Below, in pieces: positions 17,732 through 27,201 of a stretch of 38,190 nucleotides of DNA. Each line of letters starts with the position of its first letter. Positions within the stretch are counted from its first letter, which is position 1. The stretch is from contig DAIDHE010000179.1 of the NCBI GenBank assembly GCA_027459775.1, positions 1-38,190 on the forward strand. The letters are read 5' to 3'. Position numbers and translations under genes: made by a program. This DNA is from Planctomycetales bacterium. Its GTDB lineage: Bacteria; Planctomycetota; Planctomycetia; Isosphaerales; Isosphaeraceae. The notes beneath the pieces are model-generated. The model was not told the DNA's origin. It saw nothing but the letters and a program-made list of their open reading frames with translations, and did not search any database.

Positions 17732-19105
17732 TCAGGCGCTCTCTTTCTTGCGTTCGCGATCGCCCGCCTTGGGGTTGGTGATCGCTGCGGGGGCGGTGTC
17801 GAACAGGCTCTTTTCCCGGCGAACCACCTCACCCGTCACCAGGAATTTGCCCTTGTCCTTCGCCGCCCGGTCCGGGAGCTCGAACATGATGTCAAGCATG
17901 ATGTCCTCGACGATCGACCGCAGGCCGCGTGCCCCGGTGTCTTTCGCCTTGGCCATCTTGGCGATTTCGAGCAGGCCGTCCTCGGTGAATTCGACGTCGG
18001 CCTCTTCCATCTCGAAGAATCGGCGATACTGCTTGACGAGTGCGTTCTTGGGCTCGGTCATGATCCGGACGAGCGCGCTGATGTCGAGCGGCATGAGCGG
18101 GCAGATCACCGGCAGCCGGCCGATGAATTCGGGGATCATGCCGAATTCGAGCAGGTCGTCCGAGGTGACCTTGCTCAGGAGCTCGCCCAGGTCGGTGTGC
18201 TGCTCGGCCTGGGACTGACTGCCGAACCCGATGGTCTTGCGACCGGTGCGGCGGGCGATGATGTGCTCGAGCCCGACAAAGGTTCCACCGCAGATGAACA
18301 GGATATTGGTCGTGTCCATCTGGATGTACTGCTGCTCGGGATGTTTTCGACCACCCTGGGGCGGGACGTTGGCCACGGTGCCCTCGAGCATCTTGAGAAG
18401 CGCCTGCTGGACCCCTTCGCCCGAGACGTCGCGGGTGATCGAGACGTTGTGAGTGGTCTTGCCGATCTTGTCGATCTCGTCGATATAGACGATTCCGCGC
18501 TGGGCGGCCTCGAGGTCGAAATCGGCGGCGTGGAGCAGCTTGAGCAGGATGTTCTCGACGTCTTCGCCGACGTAACCGGCCTCGGTGAGGGTCGTTGCGT
18601 CGCCGATCGCGAACGGCACGTTCAAGACCCGGGCCAGGGTTCGGGCGAGCAGCGTCTTGCCGCAGCCGGTGGGGCCGATCAAGAGGATGTTGGACTTGTC
18701 GAGCTCGATCTCGCTTTCGGATTCCTCGCCATGGACGAGCCGCTTGTAGTGATTGTGGACCGCGACCGACAAGACTTTCTTGGCGCGTTCCTGGCCGATG
18801 ACGTAGCCGTCCAGGTGTTCCTTGATTTCGCGCGGGGTGGGGATGTCGGTGAAGAGCGTCTTGGGGACGCCCCGCCTGCGCCGTTCTTGATCGAGGATCG
18901 ACTGGCAGAGCTCGATGCAGTCGCCGCAGATGTAAACGTCGCCGGGCCCCTCGACCAGCGGGCCGACGTCGCGGTAACTCTTCCGGCAGAACGAACAAAA
19001 GGCGTTCTTCTTGGGCCCGCCCGCCGACCCAGTGGTGACATGCCCGCCGCCGTTGCGCTTGCCGCCGCCCGGCGGGTTTCCCGCTCCGTCCTTACCTGAT
19101 GCCAT
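17732..19105 (-). CDS. clpX: ATP-dependent protease ATPase subunit ClpX
   Basis: ClpX unfolds tagged substrates and feeds them to ClpP. The 457 residues are slightly longer than the E. coli protein because of a Gly/Lys-rich N-terminal extension of about 30 residues. The zinc-binding domain has Cys37, Cys40, Cys60 and Cys63. Walker A G-P-T-G-C-G-K-T is at 144-151, Walker B V-Y-I-D-E-I-D at 206-212, a pore-type G-Y-V-G-E-D motif at 177-182, and the sensor-2 block G-A-R-G-L-R near the end. AGGAAAGGG lies just upstream of the ATG. No clpP gene is adjacent, unlike the usual clpP-clpX order, and the gene appears to be monocistronic. Confidence 0.96.
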   Translation of the reverse strand: MASGKDGAGNPPGGGKRNGGGHVTTGSAGGPKKNAFCSFCRKSYRDVGPLVEGPGDVYICGDCIELCQSILDQERRRRGVPKTLFTDIPTPREIKEHLDGYVIGQERAKKVLSVAVHNHYKRLVHGEESESEIELDKSNILLIGPTGCGKTLLARTLARVLNVPFAIGDATTLTEAGYVGEDVENILLKLLHAADFDLEAAQRGIVYIDEIDKIGKTTHNVSITRDVSGEGVQQALLKMLEGTVANVPPQGGRKHPEQQYIQMDTTNILFICGGTFVGLEHIIARRTGRKTIGFGSQSQAEQHTDLGELLSKVTSDDLLEFGMIPEFIGRLPVICPLMPLDISALVRIMTEPKNALVKQYRRFFEMEEADVEFTEDGLLEIAKMAKAKDTGARGLRSIVEDIMLDIMFELPDRAAKDKGKFLVTGEVVRREKSLFDTAPAAITNPKAGDRERKKESA

Positions 19106-19514
19106 GCCCCACCCTTTCCTCTGACTGGAGTGTGCGATCGCTCGACGCGACCACCACAGCCTAACCTACAACATGACGTGGCAACAGAGCGCCGTCCTCG
19201 ACTTGATCCGCCTCGCGCCGTCGAAACGATCGTCACGAGCCGTCAAGTGAGATCCCGATCGCCGGCGAACGCGCCTCTTTCCGCCCAGCCCGTCCTGGGC
19301 GACCCGCTCATCCCTACGCTTGGTTTCGACGACCCTAGCATCTTAGCGCGGGCCGCCACTCCTCGCAAGTCCGGTCAATGTTCAGGTCATGGACCCCATG
19401 CCCAGGCGGTCGTCGGGTTTCACGCTGGTTCGATCGTGCCAGTTCATGAATCCCGTCTCATCTGATCCGCCTCATTCCACTCACATGCCCGTGCCGCGAC
19501 GGACCCTGCACATT
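19106..19514 (-). other. Intergenic region upstream of clpX
   Basis: This 409-base gap lies between clpX and the sugar-isomerase-like gene, both on the minus strand. It should contain the clpX promoter and the end of the folD-isomerase transcript. No convincing -35/-10 pair at proper spacing, terminator, RNA gene or small coding frame was found in it. Confidence 0.35.
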
Positions 19515-20342
19515 TTACCCCCGCCCATCGAGCGCCCCGCGCAGGCAAGCGATGCTTTGCCGGGCGGTCTCGAGCGCACCGGGCGAATAATCGAAGACCT
19601 CGACCGAGGCGTATCGATCATAACCGGCCTCGAGAAGTGCCCGCATGATCGGTCCAAAGTCGACCGTGCCCATGCCCGGGCCCCGCAGATTCACGTCCTG
19701 AACGTGCACATGCCCCGCGATCGCCCCGTGCCTCCGGAACAGCTCCGCCACGGTCGCCCCCGTCTCGCCGCTCTGCGCCTTCACGTCGAGATGGAGCTTG
19801 AGCCGCGGCGAGCCGACCCAGGCGATCAGCTCGAGCGCTTCGTGGCAGGTGTTGATGAAATCGGTCTCGCTCGCCGCCAGGGGCTCGAAACAAAGGTCCA
19901 CGGCCAATCCCTCGAGCTCGGGCATGATCCGCGCGAGCACCTCGGCCGCGTAAGCGCGAGCCGTCGCAAGGTCGACCCCAGGCAAGAGATTCCGCTGCTT
20001 GGGCGAGCCCAGAACCATCAGCGAACCCCCCAGATCGCGCGTGGCCTGGGCCAGCGCGACCAGATAATCGCCGGTCGCGATCCGGACCGGCCGGTCGGGC
20101 GAGGTCAGATAAAACCCCTCGGTCCGCGCGAGCAGCCAGTGCAGGCCGATCGTCTCGAGCCCGGAATCGGCCACGATCCGCCTGAGCTCATTCCGCCGCT
20201 CGCGCGAAAGGTCGGTGATCAACGGGGCGAGCGTGAACGGGGCGAGCTCGAGCCCGTCGTAGCCGAGATTCTTGACCGCGGAACAGACCTGGGCGAACTC
20301 CCAGCCCTCGAACAGTTCGTTGCAAATGCCCAGCTTGATCAT
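19515..20342 (-). CDS. Sugar phosphate isomerase/epimerase-family TIM-barrel protein
   Basis: The 275-residue protein matches the xylose-isomerase-like AP-endonuclease-2 fold. It opens with M-I-K-L-G-I-C-N-E and has G-Y-D-G-L-E-L-A near 28-35. The expected metal-ligand positions appear in order: C-F-E-P-L-A, L-K-L-H-L-D-V-K, H-V-H-V-Q-D-V-N and Y-A-S-V-E-V-F. These Glu, Asp, His and Glu residues fit an active divalent-metal isomerase or epimerase, but families of this fold have many substrates and none can be assigned. There is no signal peptide. It lies 22 bases downstream of folD on the same strand, so the two probably form one transcript. Confidence 0.8.
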   Translation of the reverse strand: MIKLGICNELFEGWEFAQVCSAVKNLGYDGLELAPFTLAPLITDLSRERRNELRRIVADSGLETIGLHWLLARTEGFYLTSPDRPVRIATGDYLVALAQATRDLGGSLMVLGSPKQRNLLPGVDLATARAYAAEVLARIMPELEGLAVDLCFEPLAASETDFINTCHEALELIAWVGSPRLKLHLDVKAQSGETGATVAELFRRHGAIAGHVHVQDVNLRGPGMGTVDFGPIMRALLEAGYDRYASVEVFDYSPGALETARQSIACLRGALDGRG

Positions 20343-20364
20343 GGCGTGCGATCCGGGGTGGTGT

Positions 20365-21246
20365 TCAGGGTGCAGTCGCCTGGCCGGTCGCGAGCCGGGC
20401 GGCCTTGAGCGTGTTTTCGAGCAGCATCGCGATCGTCATCGGCCCGACCCCGCCGGGCACGGGCGTGATCCACGACGCGATTGGACCGACGCTCGCATGA
20501 TCGACATCGCCGACCAGTTTACCCCCCTCGCCGCGATGGATTCCCACGTCGACGACGACCGCCCCGGGCTTGACCCAGCTCGCGTTCACGAGCTCGGGCC
20601 GGCCCATGGCGACGATCACGATGTCGGCCTCGCGCGCGATCGAGCGGGGGTCGGGCGTGGCCGTGTGGCAGACGGTGACCGTCGCGTCGCCCCCGAGCCC
20701 CTTTTGCATGAGCAATAGCGCCATCGGCAAACCGACGATCCGCGACCGGCCCAGCACCACCGCCCGCCGGCCCCGCGTCTCGATCCCCGACGCGATCAAA
20801 AGCGCGCGAATCCCCCAGGGCGTGCAGGGCGCGAACCGGGGCGAACCTTGCGCCAGCAGGCCCAGATTCTCGGGATGAAAGCCATCCACGTCCTTCACCG
20901 CCGACACCCGCTCGATCACCGCCCGCTCATCAATGTGGGCGGGCAGCGGCAGTTGGACCAGGATCCCATGAACGGCCGGATCGCCATTGAGCTGGTCGAT
21001 CACGGCCAGCAGCGCCCCCGCCGCGACGTCGCCCGCGAGCCGGATCACCCCCCCTGCCATCCCAGCCTCTCGGGCGGCTGATTCCTTGTGCCTTACATAG
21101 ACCTGGCTGGCCGGGTCGTCGCCCACGACCACGACCGACAGCCCGGGCGCGACGCCCGTACGCCCCACCAAATCCGCGGTTTCGGCAGCGATCCGCGCCC
21201 GGATGGTCTTCGCCAGCGCTCGTCCATCAAGGATGGCGGCCGACAC
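20365..21246 (-). CDS. folD: Bifunctional methylenetetrahydrofolate dehydrogenase / methenyltetrahydrofolate cyclohydrolase
   Basis: FolD interconverts methylene-, methenyl- and formyl-tetrahydrofolate in one-carbon metabolism. The 293 residues contain the family blocks Y-V-R-H-K-E-S-A with the catalytic Lys54, V-Q-L-P-L-P near 100, P-C-T-P-W-G-I (the usual form is PCTPxG), the nucleotide-binding G-R-S-R-I-V-G-L-P, and the C-terminal P-G-G-V-G-P-M-T. The GTG at 21246 is taken as the start because GGGGAG lies 10 bases upstream and the family begins at this point; an open frame reaches back to 21354 but adds residues unlike the family. The gene runs away from the CRISPR cassette, whose left repeat lies about 90 bases upstream. 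Confidence 0.93.
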   Translation of the reverse strand: MSAAILDGRALAKTIRARIAAETADLVGRTGVAPGLSVVVVGDDPASQVYVRHKESAAREAGMAGGVIRLAGDVAAGALLAVIDQLNGDPAVHGILVQLPLPAHIDERAVIERVSAVKDVDGFHPENLGLLAQGSPRFAPCTPWGIRALLIASGIETRGRRAVVLGRSRIVGLPMALLLMQKGLGGDATVTVCHTATPDPRSIAREADIVIVAMGRPELVNASWVKPGAVVVDVGIHRGEGGKLVGDVDHASVGPIASWITPVPGGVGPMTIAMLLENTLKAARLATGQATAP

Positions 21247-21263
21247 GCTGGCGGATCTCCCCG

Positions 21264-21431
21264 GTGAGGAACAAAACGGTGCGAGCCCCATCGGTGGACT
21301 CGCCGGCTCATGACGTTCACGACCATGATTACAGCGGAGAGGACAGGACGGCAATTGAACTTTTTATCGCCGGCGTCCGGGGCTGGGAAGCCGATCCGCG
21401 GCGGCATTTCCCCGGGAAATCAAAGCAATAA
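21264..21431 (+). CDS. Short frame containing the left copy of the 33-bp repeat (remnant or small protein)
   Basis: A frame from a GTG at 21264 to a TAA at 21429-21431 gives 55 residues, ending with G-E-D-R-T-A-I-E-L-F-I-A-G-V-R-G-W-E-A-D. The same peptide core is read from the other repeat copy at 30988, and similarity continues past the identical DNA (F-I-A-G-V-R-G-W here, F-L-G-G-I-R-A-L there). This suggests a once-coding sequence rather than a neutral repeat. No good ribosome site precedes the GTG, so it may be the C-terminal fragment of a longer gene. The family is not recognised. Confidence 0.35.
   Translation: MRNKTVRAPSVDSPAHDVHDHDYSGEDRTAIELFIAGVRGWEADPRRHFPGKSKQ
21333..21365. repeat. 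Left copy of a perfect 33-bp direct repeat flanking the CRISPR cassette
   Basis: The 33 bases beginning AGCGGAGAGGACAGGACGG and ending TGAACTTTTT recur without mismatch, in the same orientation, at 30988-31020. The identity stops sharply at both ends. Everything between the copies is the type III operon with its short flanks, so the pair is a candidate junction from insertion or homologous recombination. Confidence 0.85.
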
Positions 21432-21668
21432 TGACCCAGTCTAGTTCGTATGATCGTCCAGAAAGCTCCCTAGGGCAGTCTCAGATTTCACCGAGTGTTT
21501 GTCAAGCTAGGGAGGTCAGCCTCTCCAACTGCACGTGGATTCACTGAACATGTCCGGATTGTGTCCGATTCCTGATCGGCCTCTTCATTTTTCCAGGGTT
21601 TTCGCGGCCGCGGCCCTCGCCGCTCAACTTTCGGAGATGCGATGTCAGGTTGTGTCCGGATGCCTCGT
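21432..21668. other. Non-coding left flank of the type III cassette
   Basis: No gene is visible here. An 8-bp inverted repeat (CTCCCTAG at 21466-21473 and CTAGGGAG at 21507-21514) encloses 33 bases, and the motif TGTCCGGAT or a close variant occurs three times (near 21550, 21558 and 21653). The cas operon must end here, but no hairpin with a T-tract follows its last stop at 21669. Confidence 0.4.
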
Positions 21669-23144
21669 TCAAGAAATAGCAAGTAAACGCTCCCGAACGG
21701 TCGAGACAAAATTGATGCAAATCTTGTCAGGACACTGCTCGCCGAGTTCCTTCAGTACGGCTTGAACGAGCGGCTGGCTCAGGAACGTGTCCTCATCCGA
21801 CCAGAGCTTCGCTTCCCTCATGCGACGACGGGCGTCGTCCATGAGCGAGGGCGTCGGCTCGTTGTGCGCGACATCGTTGCGGATCTCGCGGATTTTGCTG
21901 CCGACTGCCTGGCCGAGGCTCTTCAATTCAGTGCGCTTGAGGTAGTGCTCGGCAAGGCGGATGGCGCACACCTCGCTGTCGTCAATCCAGTACCAGTCGT
22001 GGCCATCGGCCGTCTCCTTGAAGATGAACGGTTTCTTCCGCTCCTCGTCCTGCTTGGTTTTCGACAAGCATGTGAGCTTGGACTCGTCGCGCTCTCGCAC
22101 CAGATCGTCGGCAGGGGTTGGGTCCAATCTGAACTGGCGCTTGCTCACATGGCGAGTCGCGCAGGAGCCGAGGTGGTCCCACAGCGCCGCCTCGAAGAAT
22201 GCGACGGTGCCGTGAACCGCATGGGGGACATCGCCCGCTCGTAGCGCCAGCTCGACGCGCAACGCCGCGCGTACCGCCATGCGCGGATGCGTGAGAACGG
22301 CGAGGTCGCCGTCCGTTGGGCCGTCGAGCATGGGCAGCGACGACGCGAAGCAGGCGAGCCACCGAATGACTCGCGTCCACTCCTGACCCAGCTCGCTCTC
22401 AAGGTGGCTGACCGCACCCCACGCGCCAAGGAGGTTGCCCTTCTCGACGAGCGAGAGTGCGTGCCAACGCGCGCGGTAGCCCGCTGCCGGGTGGAACTTC
22501 TCCTCCAAGGCGCGATCGTCTTGCTGGGCGCGGTCTCTATCGGGCACCTCCAGCGCGGTGACGGTCGGTCCGCCGACGGCGTGCAGGCGAACCATCTCGT
22601 CAATGAGATCGTTGGCGGCAGCAAGTCCGCCGGTCGTGGCGACGAAGACCGTGTCGTTCTTCGTGAGTTGCTCGACCTGCTTTCCGATGGCGTGCGAGAG
22701 CGTGGCGACGACCGTTCGCCGGACGACCGCGTCGACATTATTCGACGGGTCTTCAAGCTGTTCCGCGCCGGTCAAGAACGCCACGCGGATCACCTGGTTG
22801 ACGCCACGACCGCGAAAGCGGCGTTCCATGACTTCGCCTGCCAAGCGAGGGTCACGCGCATCTTGCCGGTTGGTCTCGAAGATGAGGGCTGACGTCGGCG
22901 TTGCATCACCGAAGTGCGTGAGCACGGCATCGAGCTTCGGTGTGCAAAGCTTCAACTCGCCATCGGGCAAGGTCTTGATAATGTCCCTGCTCCGCGCGCT
23001 CGGAGCGTCGAGCACTGACCACGAACGCTCCTTGATGGCGTCATGCAGTGTGCCGCAGGTGTTGCCGTCGAGCTTGTGTCGCTGGTCGTCGACGACGAGC
23101 TGCACGTCTGTCTGGCCAACGGTCATGACGAGCAGCATCTTCAT
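21669..23144 (-). CDS. CARF-HEPN ribonuclease (Csm6/Csx1-like type III ancillary effector)
   Basis: The protein has 491 residues. The N-terminus M-K-M-L-L-V-M-T-V-G-Q-T-D (T-V-G-Q-T-D at 8-13) and V-A-T-T-G-G-L-A-A-A-N-D at 168-179 are the two signature loops of a CARF domain, which senses cyclic oligoadenylate. The C-terminal half is helical and contains R-N-D-V-A-H at 422-427, matching the R-x4-H motif of HEPN ribonucleases. The expected role is non-specific RNA cleavage once Cas10 signals. The start at 23144 overlaps the preceding stop as TGATG, which ties it to the operon; a longer frame to 23279 lies wholly inside the neighbouring gene. It is the last gene of the operon. The exact subfamily is uncertain. 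Confidence 0.78.
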   Translation of the reverse strand: MKMLLVMTVGQTDVQLVVDDQRHKLDGNTCGTLHDAIKERSWSVLDAPSARSRDIIKTLPDGELKLCTPKLDAVLTHFGDATPTSALIFETNRQDARDPRLAGEVMERRFRGRGVNQVIRVAFLTGAEQLEDPSNNVDAVVRRTVVATLSHAIGKQVEQLTKNDTVFVATTGGLAAANDLIDEMVRLHAVGGPTVTALEVPDRDRAQQDDRALEEKFHPAAGYRARWHALSLVEKGNLLGAWGAVSHLESELGQEWTRVIRWLACFASSLPMLDGPTDGDLAVLTHPRMAVRAALRVELALRAGDVPHAVHGTVAFFEAALWDHLGSCATRHVSKRQFRLDPTPADDLVRERDESKLTCLSKTKQDEERKKPFIFKETADGHDWYWIDDSEVCAIRLAEHYLKRTELKSLGQAVGSKIREIRNDVAHNEPTPSLMDDARRRMREAKLWSDEDTFLSQPLVQAVLKELGEQCPDKICINFVSTVRERLLAIS

Positions 23145-25303
23145 CACGCGCCATCCTTCTTGTAGCGGCGGTTGCGCGAGTGCTCGGCGCGCAAGCTGGT
23201 GTGGAAGGTGTAGATCTGCCCGTCCTTGCGTGGGTAATCCCCCGCTCTCGGGTGGTTGCGGCGATGGATCGCCAGCCACTCGTCCTGCGTCGCCGTCTTC
23301 TGGTGGTTGTTCTTCACCCAGGCGCTGAGGTCGGCTTCGGGCATCAGCGAGGGAGTATCGCTTGCTTCATCGAGGATCAGGAGCGCCCTTGCCTCAATGC
23401 GCACACTGCCCCAGCCAAGCGGGCGCGCGTAGCCGAGCTTCGAGCAGTAGCCGTCGGTGTGCGTGCCGCCGAGCACGCCCTTGAACTGGTCGGGGCAGAA
23501 GGCGACGAGGATCGCGGCCAACTCGGCGGCGTCGAGGTCGCGGAAGCGGACGGCAAAGCGGAATTTGCGGCTCGGCTTAGACGCTTCGAACGCCAAGGTG
23601 CTACGGTCATTCTGCTTGTTCGCATTGGAGGCATCTTCCCAGGGCGTGCCCGAGTAGGCGTCCCTGCGATCGAGGTAAAACTTGCGGCCCGCGAGCTCGC
23701 CGGGCGCGTCATAGCCAGCGGCGTCGCCATAGGTGACGAGCGTGGCTTTGTCGGCGGGCCGCGATTGCGGGTGATGCGGCTGCTTGAGGTAGTGCTCGAC
23801 AGCACTCGGCCGGGGCATGCCCAGCTCCTTGAGGAAGGTCGGTGGAAGGAAGCGGGCGTCATCGGTATCATTCTCGCCGACCACTTCGAGCCCCGCGTTG
23901 ACGAAGACGCGGCCCATGAGCTGCGAGTGGTCGTCGTTGCCGATGCCCGCGCTGCCTTCGTTGTCGCCGGTGTAACCGAAGAGCCGACGCACGGCCGAGA
24001 GCTCCTTCGGTGCGCCTTCGTCGTCATGCGCGCGCTCGGCCTCAAGCGGGAAGAGCCCGTGCCGTTCGAGCTTCGGTGCGTCGGCGTCTTTGCGGACCGA
24101 GTCGGTGTAGGCCCAGCGGTAGTAGTAGTGCCAGCCGAGCGAGACGATGCACTTCTTCTCGGTGTCCCACTCGACCCAAACGAGATCGCCGGCCTGGAAG
24201 GCACTACCGGCTCCCTTCTCGACAGCCTCTCGCGCGAGGCGCTGCTTCTGCTGGTCGGTACCGATGTTCGGGTGGCGAGCGCTGAAATGGCCGTCGTTCG
24301 CATCGAGCAGTTGCGTCAACGTTGCAGCGTATTGCTCGATGACGGGCGACAACGGGCGGACGGCTTCGTGCTCAACGCGAAGCTGCTGCACGTCGATGTG
24401 CGTGTGAATGAGCTTCCGTCGTGCATCCTCGGAGAGCACTGCTTCGGGAAGCGGCTCTCCAGCTCCGAGTCCACCTCGATAGGGCTCGGTTTCGCGGGTT
24501 GGGCGCACAATATCGCGAGATCCAAGCTCTCTTCGAGGGAAGTAGGCTTGCTGATCCCTCGTCGCCATCGTGAGCACATCGACCTGCTCGGGCACGGGCC
24601 ACGCCGTGCCGCCAACGTCGACGGTCGTCGCGGTGCGCACCCGGGCAAGACGCGGTTCAAGGAGCCGACCCTCGGTTCGACCAGGGTATTTGAGGTTTGG
24701 GCGGTACGAGTACGAACGCTCAGCGACACGTTCCATCGGCGCACCGAAGAGTGCGCCAAACTCGTGGCGAAGAAGCCCCTTCAGCGAGTCACCGGGGATG
24801 ACTACGGGACGCTTGCCCCAAGGCGCACGTAGCGGGCAAAGCACGGATTTTTTGTTCGCGAGCTGACCGACACCAATGATGTTCTGCGGGAGTGGCCAGT
24901 CGCTTTCGATGTCGCCCACTAGCCCGCGCTCCCACCCGACAAGAAGCGGGGTCAGCGTCTCGAGCTCGAAGCGAATCTCGCCCGAGAGTCGGCCCTTGCT
25001 GCTCGTACCGTCGTGCCAAATAGGGGCAGAGGTCGTGAACTCCTTGGGGAGCGCGACGAAGCCGTAAGGTTTTGGAAAGGGATCAGGCCGTTCGGGAATA
25101 GGAGTTTCTTCAAGGCCTGCCGCCGCGAGTTTGGCTCGAACTTGCTCCAGATGGGATTCCTTCACAGCATCGATGAAGAATTCAATCTTCTTTCTGGCAT
25201 CGATGACGTCCACGTGCGGAACCAACAGGCCTTTGAGCTTGTTCGGCTCGCGTGGCTTACCGTCCTTGACCACGACATACATCCGGTGTGGCTTCTGCGA
25301 CAT
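23144..25303 (-). CDS. Type III RAMP protein, Cas7 with large insertion (TIGR03986-like)
   Basis: The 719-residue RAMP protein has an N-terminal region of about 100 residues, then a Cas7-like core that begins S-G-E-I-R-F-E-L-E-T-L-T-P-L-L-V-G and contains P-V-V-I-P-G-D-S-L-K-G-L-L-R-H-E-F-G. A long insertion follows, including L-F-G-Y-T-G-D-N-E and G-M-P-R-P-S-A-V-E-H-Y-L. The C-terminal Gly-rich loop is Y-A-R-P-L-G-W-G-S-V. This succession matches my memory of the TIGR03986 family and corresponds in layout to the Cas7-insertion subunit of the Synechocystis III-Dv complex. Its expected role is to bind the crRNA near one end of the effector. The ATG overlaps the previous stop as TGATG and has AAGGAG 8 bases upstream. 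Its end overlaps the CARF-HEPN gene. Confidence 0.72.
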   Translation of the reverse strand: MSQKPHRMYVVVKDGKPREPNKLKGLLVPHVDVIDARKKIEFFIDAVKESHLEQVRAKLAAAGLEETPIPERPDPFPKPYGFVALPKEFTTSAPIWHDGTSSKGRLSGEIRFELETLTPLLVGWERGLVGDIESDWPLPQNIIGVGQLANKKSVLCPLRAPWGKRPVVIPGDSLKGLLRHEFGALFGAPMERVAERSYSYRPNLKYPGRTEGRLLEPRLARVRTATTVDVGGTAWPVPEQVDVLTMATRDQQAYFPRRELGSRDIVRPTRETEPYRGGLGAGEPLPEAVLSEDARRKLIHTHIDVQQLRVEHEAVRPLSPVIEQYAATLTQLLDANDGHFSARHPNIGTDQQKQRLAREAVEKGAGSAFQAGDLVWVEWDTEKKCIVSLGWHYYYRWAYTDSVRKDADAPKLERHGLFPLEAERAHDDEGAPKELSAVRRLFGYTGDNEGSAGIGNDDHSQLMGRVFVNAGLEVVGENDTDDARFLPPTFLKELGMPRPSAVEHYLKQPHHPQSRPADKATLVTYGDAAGYDAPGELAGRKFYLDRRDAYSGTPWEDASNANKQNDRSTLAFEASKPSRKFRFAVRFRDLDAAELAAILVAFCPDQFKGVLGGTHTDGYCSKLGYARPLGWGSVRIEARALLILDEASDTPSLMPEADLSAWVKNNHQKTATQDEWLAIHRRNHPRAGDYPRKDGQIYTFHTSLRAEHSRNRRYKKDGA

Positions 25304-27201
25304 CAGCGCTTCTCCTTGATGAGTGTGAAGCCGAGGATCTCGTCACCGACGTGCCACTCTCGCAGGAGCACGTAGCCCTGGCCGGTGTTTTCCGAAGAGA
25401 AACGCTGGAAGCCGTGCAGGCGCGCGGGCGTATGGACCACGCGGGTTTGCTTCGCGTCGTCTGCCTTCGATGTGAGTTCCTCGATGAGCACGAAGCGCGG
25501 GCCGTTCGACGTGCGAACGGCCCGCCAGACCGCGTGCTCCGCGTAGAAGGCGACCTCATCGACCTGGAGCTTGTCGTCTTCACTGGGCCACGCATTTCCG
25601 AACGTCGCGGGTGGTGTGTGCAAGTCGAGGTCGATGGTCGGATCGCACCACCACGCGACGAAGCCGTTGCCAAGCGAAGTCTTCGCGAGCTTCGCGGCCT
25701 CACCGAGGGTGAGCACGTCGGCGACTTCGCCGGTCTTGCTGCGCACCCACACGTCGATAGCGTCAGGTCGATCTAGGAAGGTGCGCGTCGAGCCTGAGAC
25801 GCTCGACGTCTGCTTCTCGGGTTCCTTCGGCTGTGTCCACGTCCTCGACGACTTCACGACGTCGTCGTTGACCCACGGCTTCGCCTGCCAATGTCCCGAG
25901 CCAGCGCCGCGCGTCTTTTGGCCGCCGACCGGCAGATGCCCGAGCGCGCCGAGCGCGACCTGGCGATCGATGAGCTTCACGAGCGGCTCGACCTCTTCGG
26001 AGGTTGCCCCTTCGACAACGACGCGCACCGGGAACGTGCCATGGAGCACGCGCACCGCGTCGCGCTTGGCGCTGCCGTAGGAACCCGCCGAGAACTCGTC
26101 CTCCGCGTGCATATGCAGCTTCGCCGCCGACCAAGCACCTTCGGCGCGCGCGTCGCGGATGAGGATGCGGCTGCTCTTGCTGACGGTACCGAAGGCTTGG
26201 CCCGCGAGGTCGTCAGCGCCGACGTCGACCTGCACGAGGTGCGGATCTTTCACATCATGACCCGCGGTACGTTCCATGCGCGAAAACGCATGACGCAGCG
26301 GCCCGCGCACGCTCGCGCCGGGGAGCAATGGGCGACCGTCCTCCATGAGCAACGCGCGGTCCGTACTCAGCTCGTCAGGCGTCCTCTGGTTCGTCGCCCA
26401 CGCGGGCTTGACCCATGTGCCGTCTCCCGTCGGCTGCACGGTTCGATCGGTGTCGTGCGGGCCGACGGCGAACATGTCGAGGCCCCACGCGGGTTCGCTA
26501 GGCTCGGGTTTGTACTCGCCGAAGGAGACGTTCACATCGAGCGTGCGGAAGCACCATGAGCGCGTGGGCAAGACGACGGGCACCATGACAGCGCTCACAT
26601 TGGGTTCTCGTGGACGCCCGGTCTTGATCCATTCGTCGTAGTTGGCCTCGTCGAAGCGGTACGCCTTCAGGTCGTCGATGTGGCACCAGCCGAGACCGCG
26701 CGAAGCGCTGCCTCCGAGCCAGCAGCGCCCCTTGGCCCAGTGCTCCGCGAGCACGTAGCCGAGGATGCCCTCGGCTTCGGTGAACTCGGCGTCATCGAAC
26801 GCATGGGAGCCGTCAACGCGGAAGCCGAGCTGCCACTTCGTGCCTGCGAGGATGACCTCGCGGTCGTAGAGCACGCCGCCGGCTCGTGCGCCGGTCTTCT
26901 GGCGAATGCCCACGCCAGCGCGGATGCGTGGTACGCCGGTCGCGGTCGCGTCGGCGAACTCCCACGCCGAGCGGCGCAGGGCGCCGTACTTGATGTCGTC
27001 GGAGACGGCGCGCGGCAGCGGGTCGAAGAATCGCTTCGCCAGCGAGACGGCCGCACCCTTGAGGCCGCGCCCCACGAGCGTCGGAACATCATCGACGAGC
27101 GCGAAGGGCTGGTCGGCGCTGGTCTCGCGGTCGTGGCCCGACACCGAGAGCGCCGAGTCCTGCACGAGGGTGGCCGTAAACAGTGTGAGCTTCGTGGTCA
27201 T
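25303..27201 (-). CDS. Tandem Cas7 protein (Cas7-2x-like) with C-terminal Csx19-like domain
   Basis: The protein has 632 residues in three parts. The first Cas7 (about 1-176) starts L-T-L-F-T-A-T-L and has Asp30 before a V-G-R-G-L-K-G-A-A loop, in the place of the Csm3/Cmr4 catalytic aspartate, and a Gly-rich L-G-G-S-A-S-R-G-L-G near 162-171. The second Cas7 (about 210-438) has L-L-P-G-A-S-V-R-G-P-L-R and G-G-Q-K-T-R-G-A-G-S-G. The last 150 residues, with V-D-E-V-A-F-Y-A-E-H-A-V-W-R-A-V-R and Y-V-L-L-R-E-W, resemble the Csx19/TIGR03984 family, a type III-D marker. The start at 27201 overlaps the previous stop as ATGA, with GGAGG 5 bases upstream. Expected role: crRNA binding and target-RNA cleavage. 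The Csx19 assignment is the weakest part. Confidence 0.68.
   Translation of the reverse strand: MTTKLTLFTATLVQDSALSVSGHDRETSADQPFALVDDVPTLVGRGLKGAAVSLAKRFFDPLPRAVSDDIKYGALRRSAWEFADATATGVPRIRAGVGIRQKTGARAGGVLYDREVILAGTKWQLGFRVDGSHAFDDAEFTEAEGILGYVLAEHWAKGRCWLGGSASRGLGWCHIDDLKAYRFDEANYDEWIKTGRPREPNVSAVMVPVVLPTRSWCFRTLDVNVSFGEYKPEPSEPAWGLDMFAVGPHDTDRTVQPTGDGTWVKPAWATNQRTPDELSTDRALLMEDGRPLLPGASVRGPLRHAFSRMERTAGHDVKDPHLVQVDVGADDLAGQAFGTVSKSSRILIRDARAEGAWSAAKLHMHAEDEFSAGSYGSAKRDAVRVLHGTFPVRVVVEGATSEEVEPLVKLIDRQVALGALGHLPVGGQKTRGAGSGHWQAKPWVNDDVVKSSRTWTQPKEPEKQTSSVSGSTRTFLDRPDAIDVWVRSKTGEVADVLTLGEAAKLAKTSLGNGFVAWWCDPTIDLDLHTPPATFGNAWPSEDDKLQVDEVAFYAEHAVWRAVRTSNGPRFVLIEELTSKADDAKQTRVVHTPARLHGFQRFSSENTGQGYVLLREWHVGDEILGFTLIKEKR

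Noticed and set aside
21466-21514. 8-bp inverted repeat as the cas operon terminator
   Set aside because: The arms are 33 bases apart, no T-tract follows on either strand, and it lies 150 bases beyond the last cas stop.
23180-24832. A 550-codon plus-strand frame opposite the Cas7-insertion gene
   Set aside because: It is antisense to a RAMP gene with family motifs and operon overlaps, and has no motif of its own.
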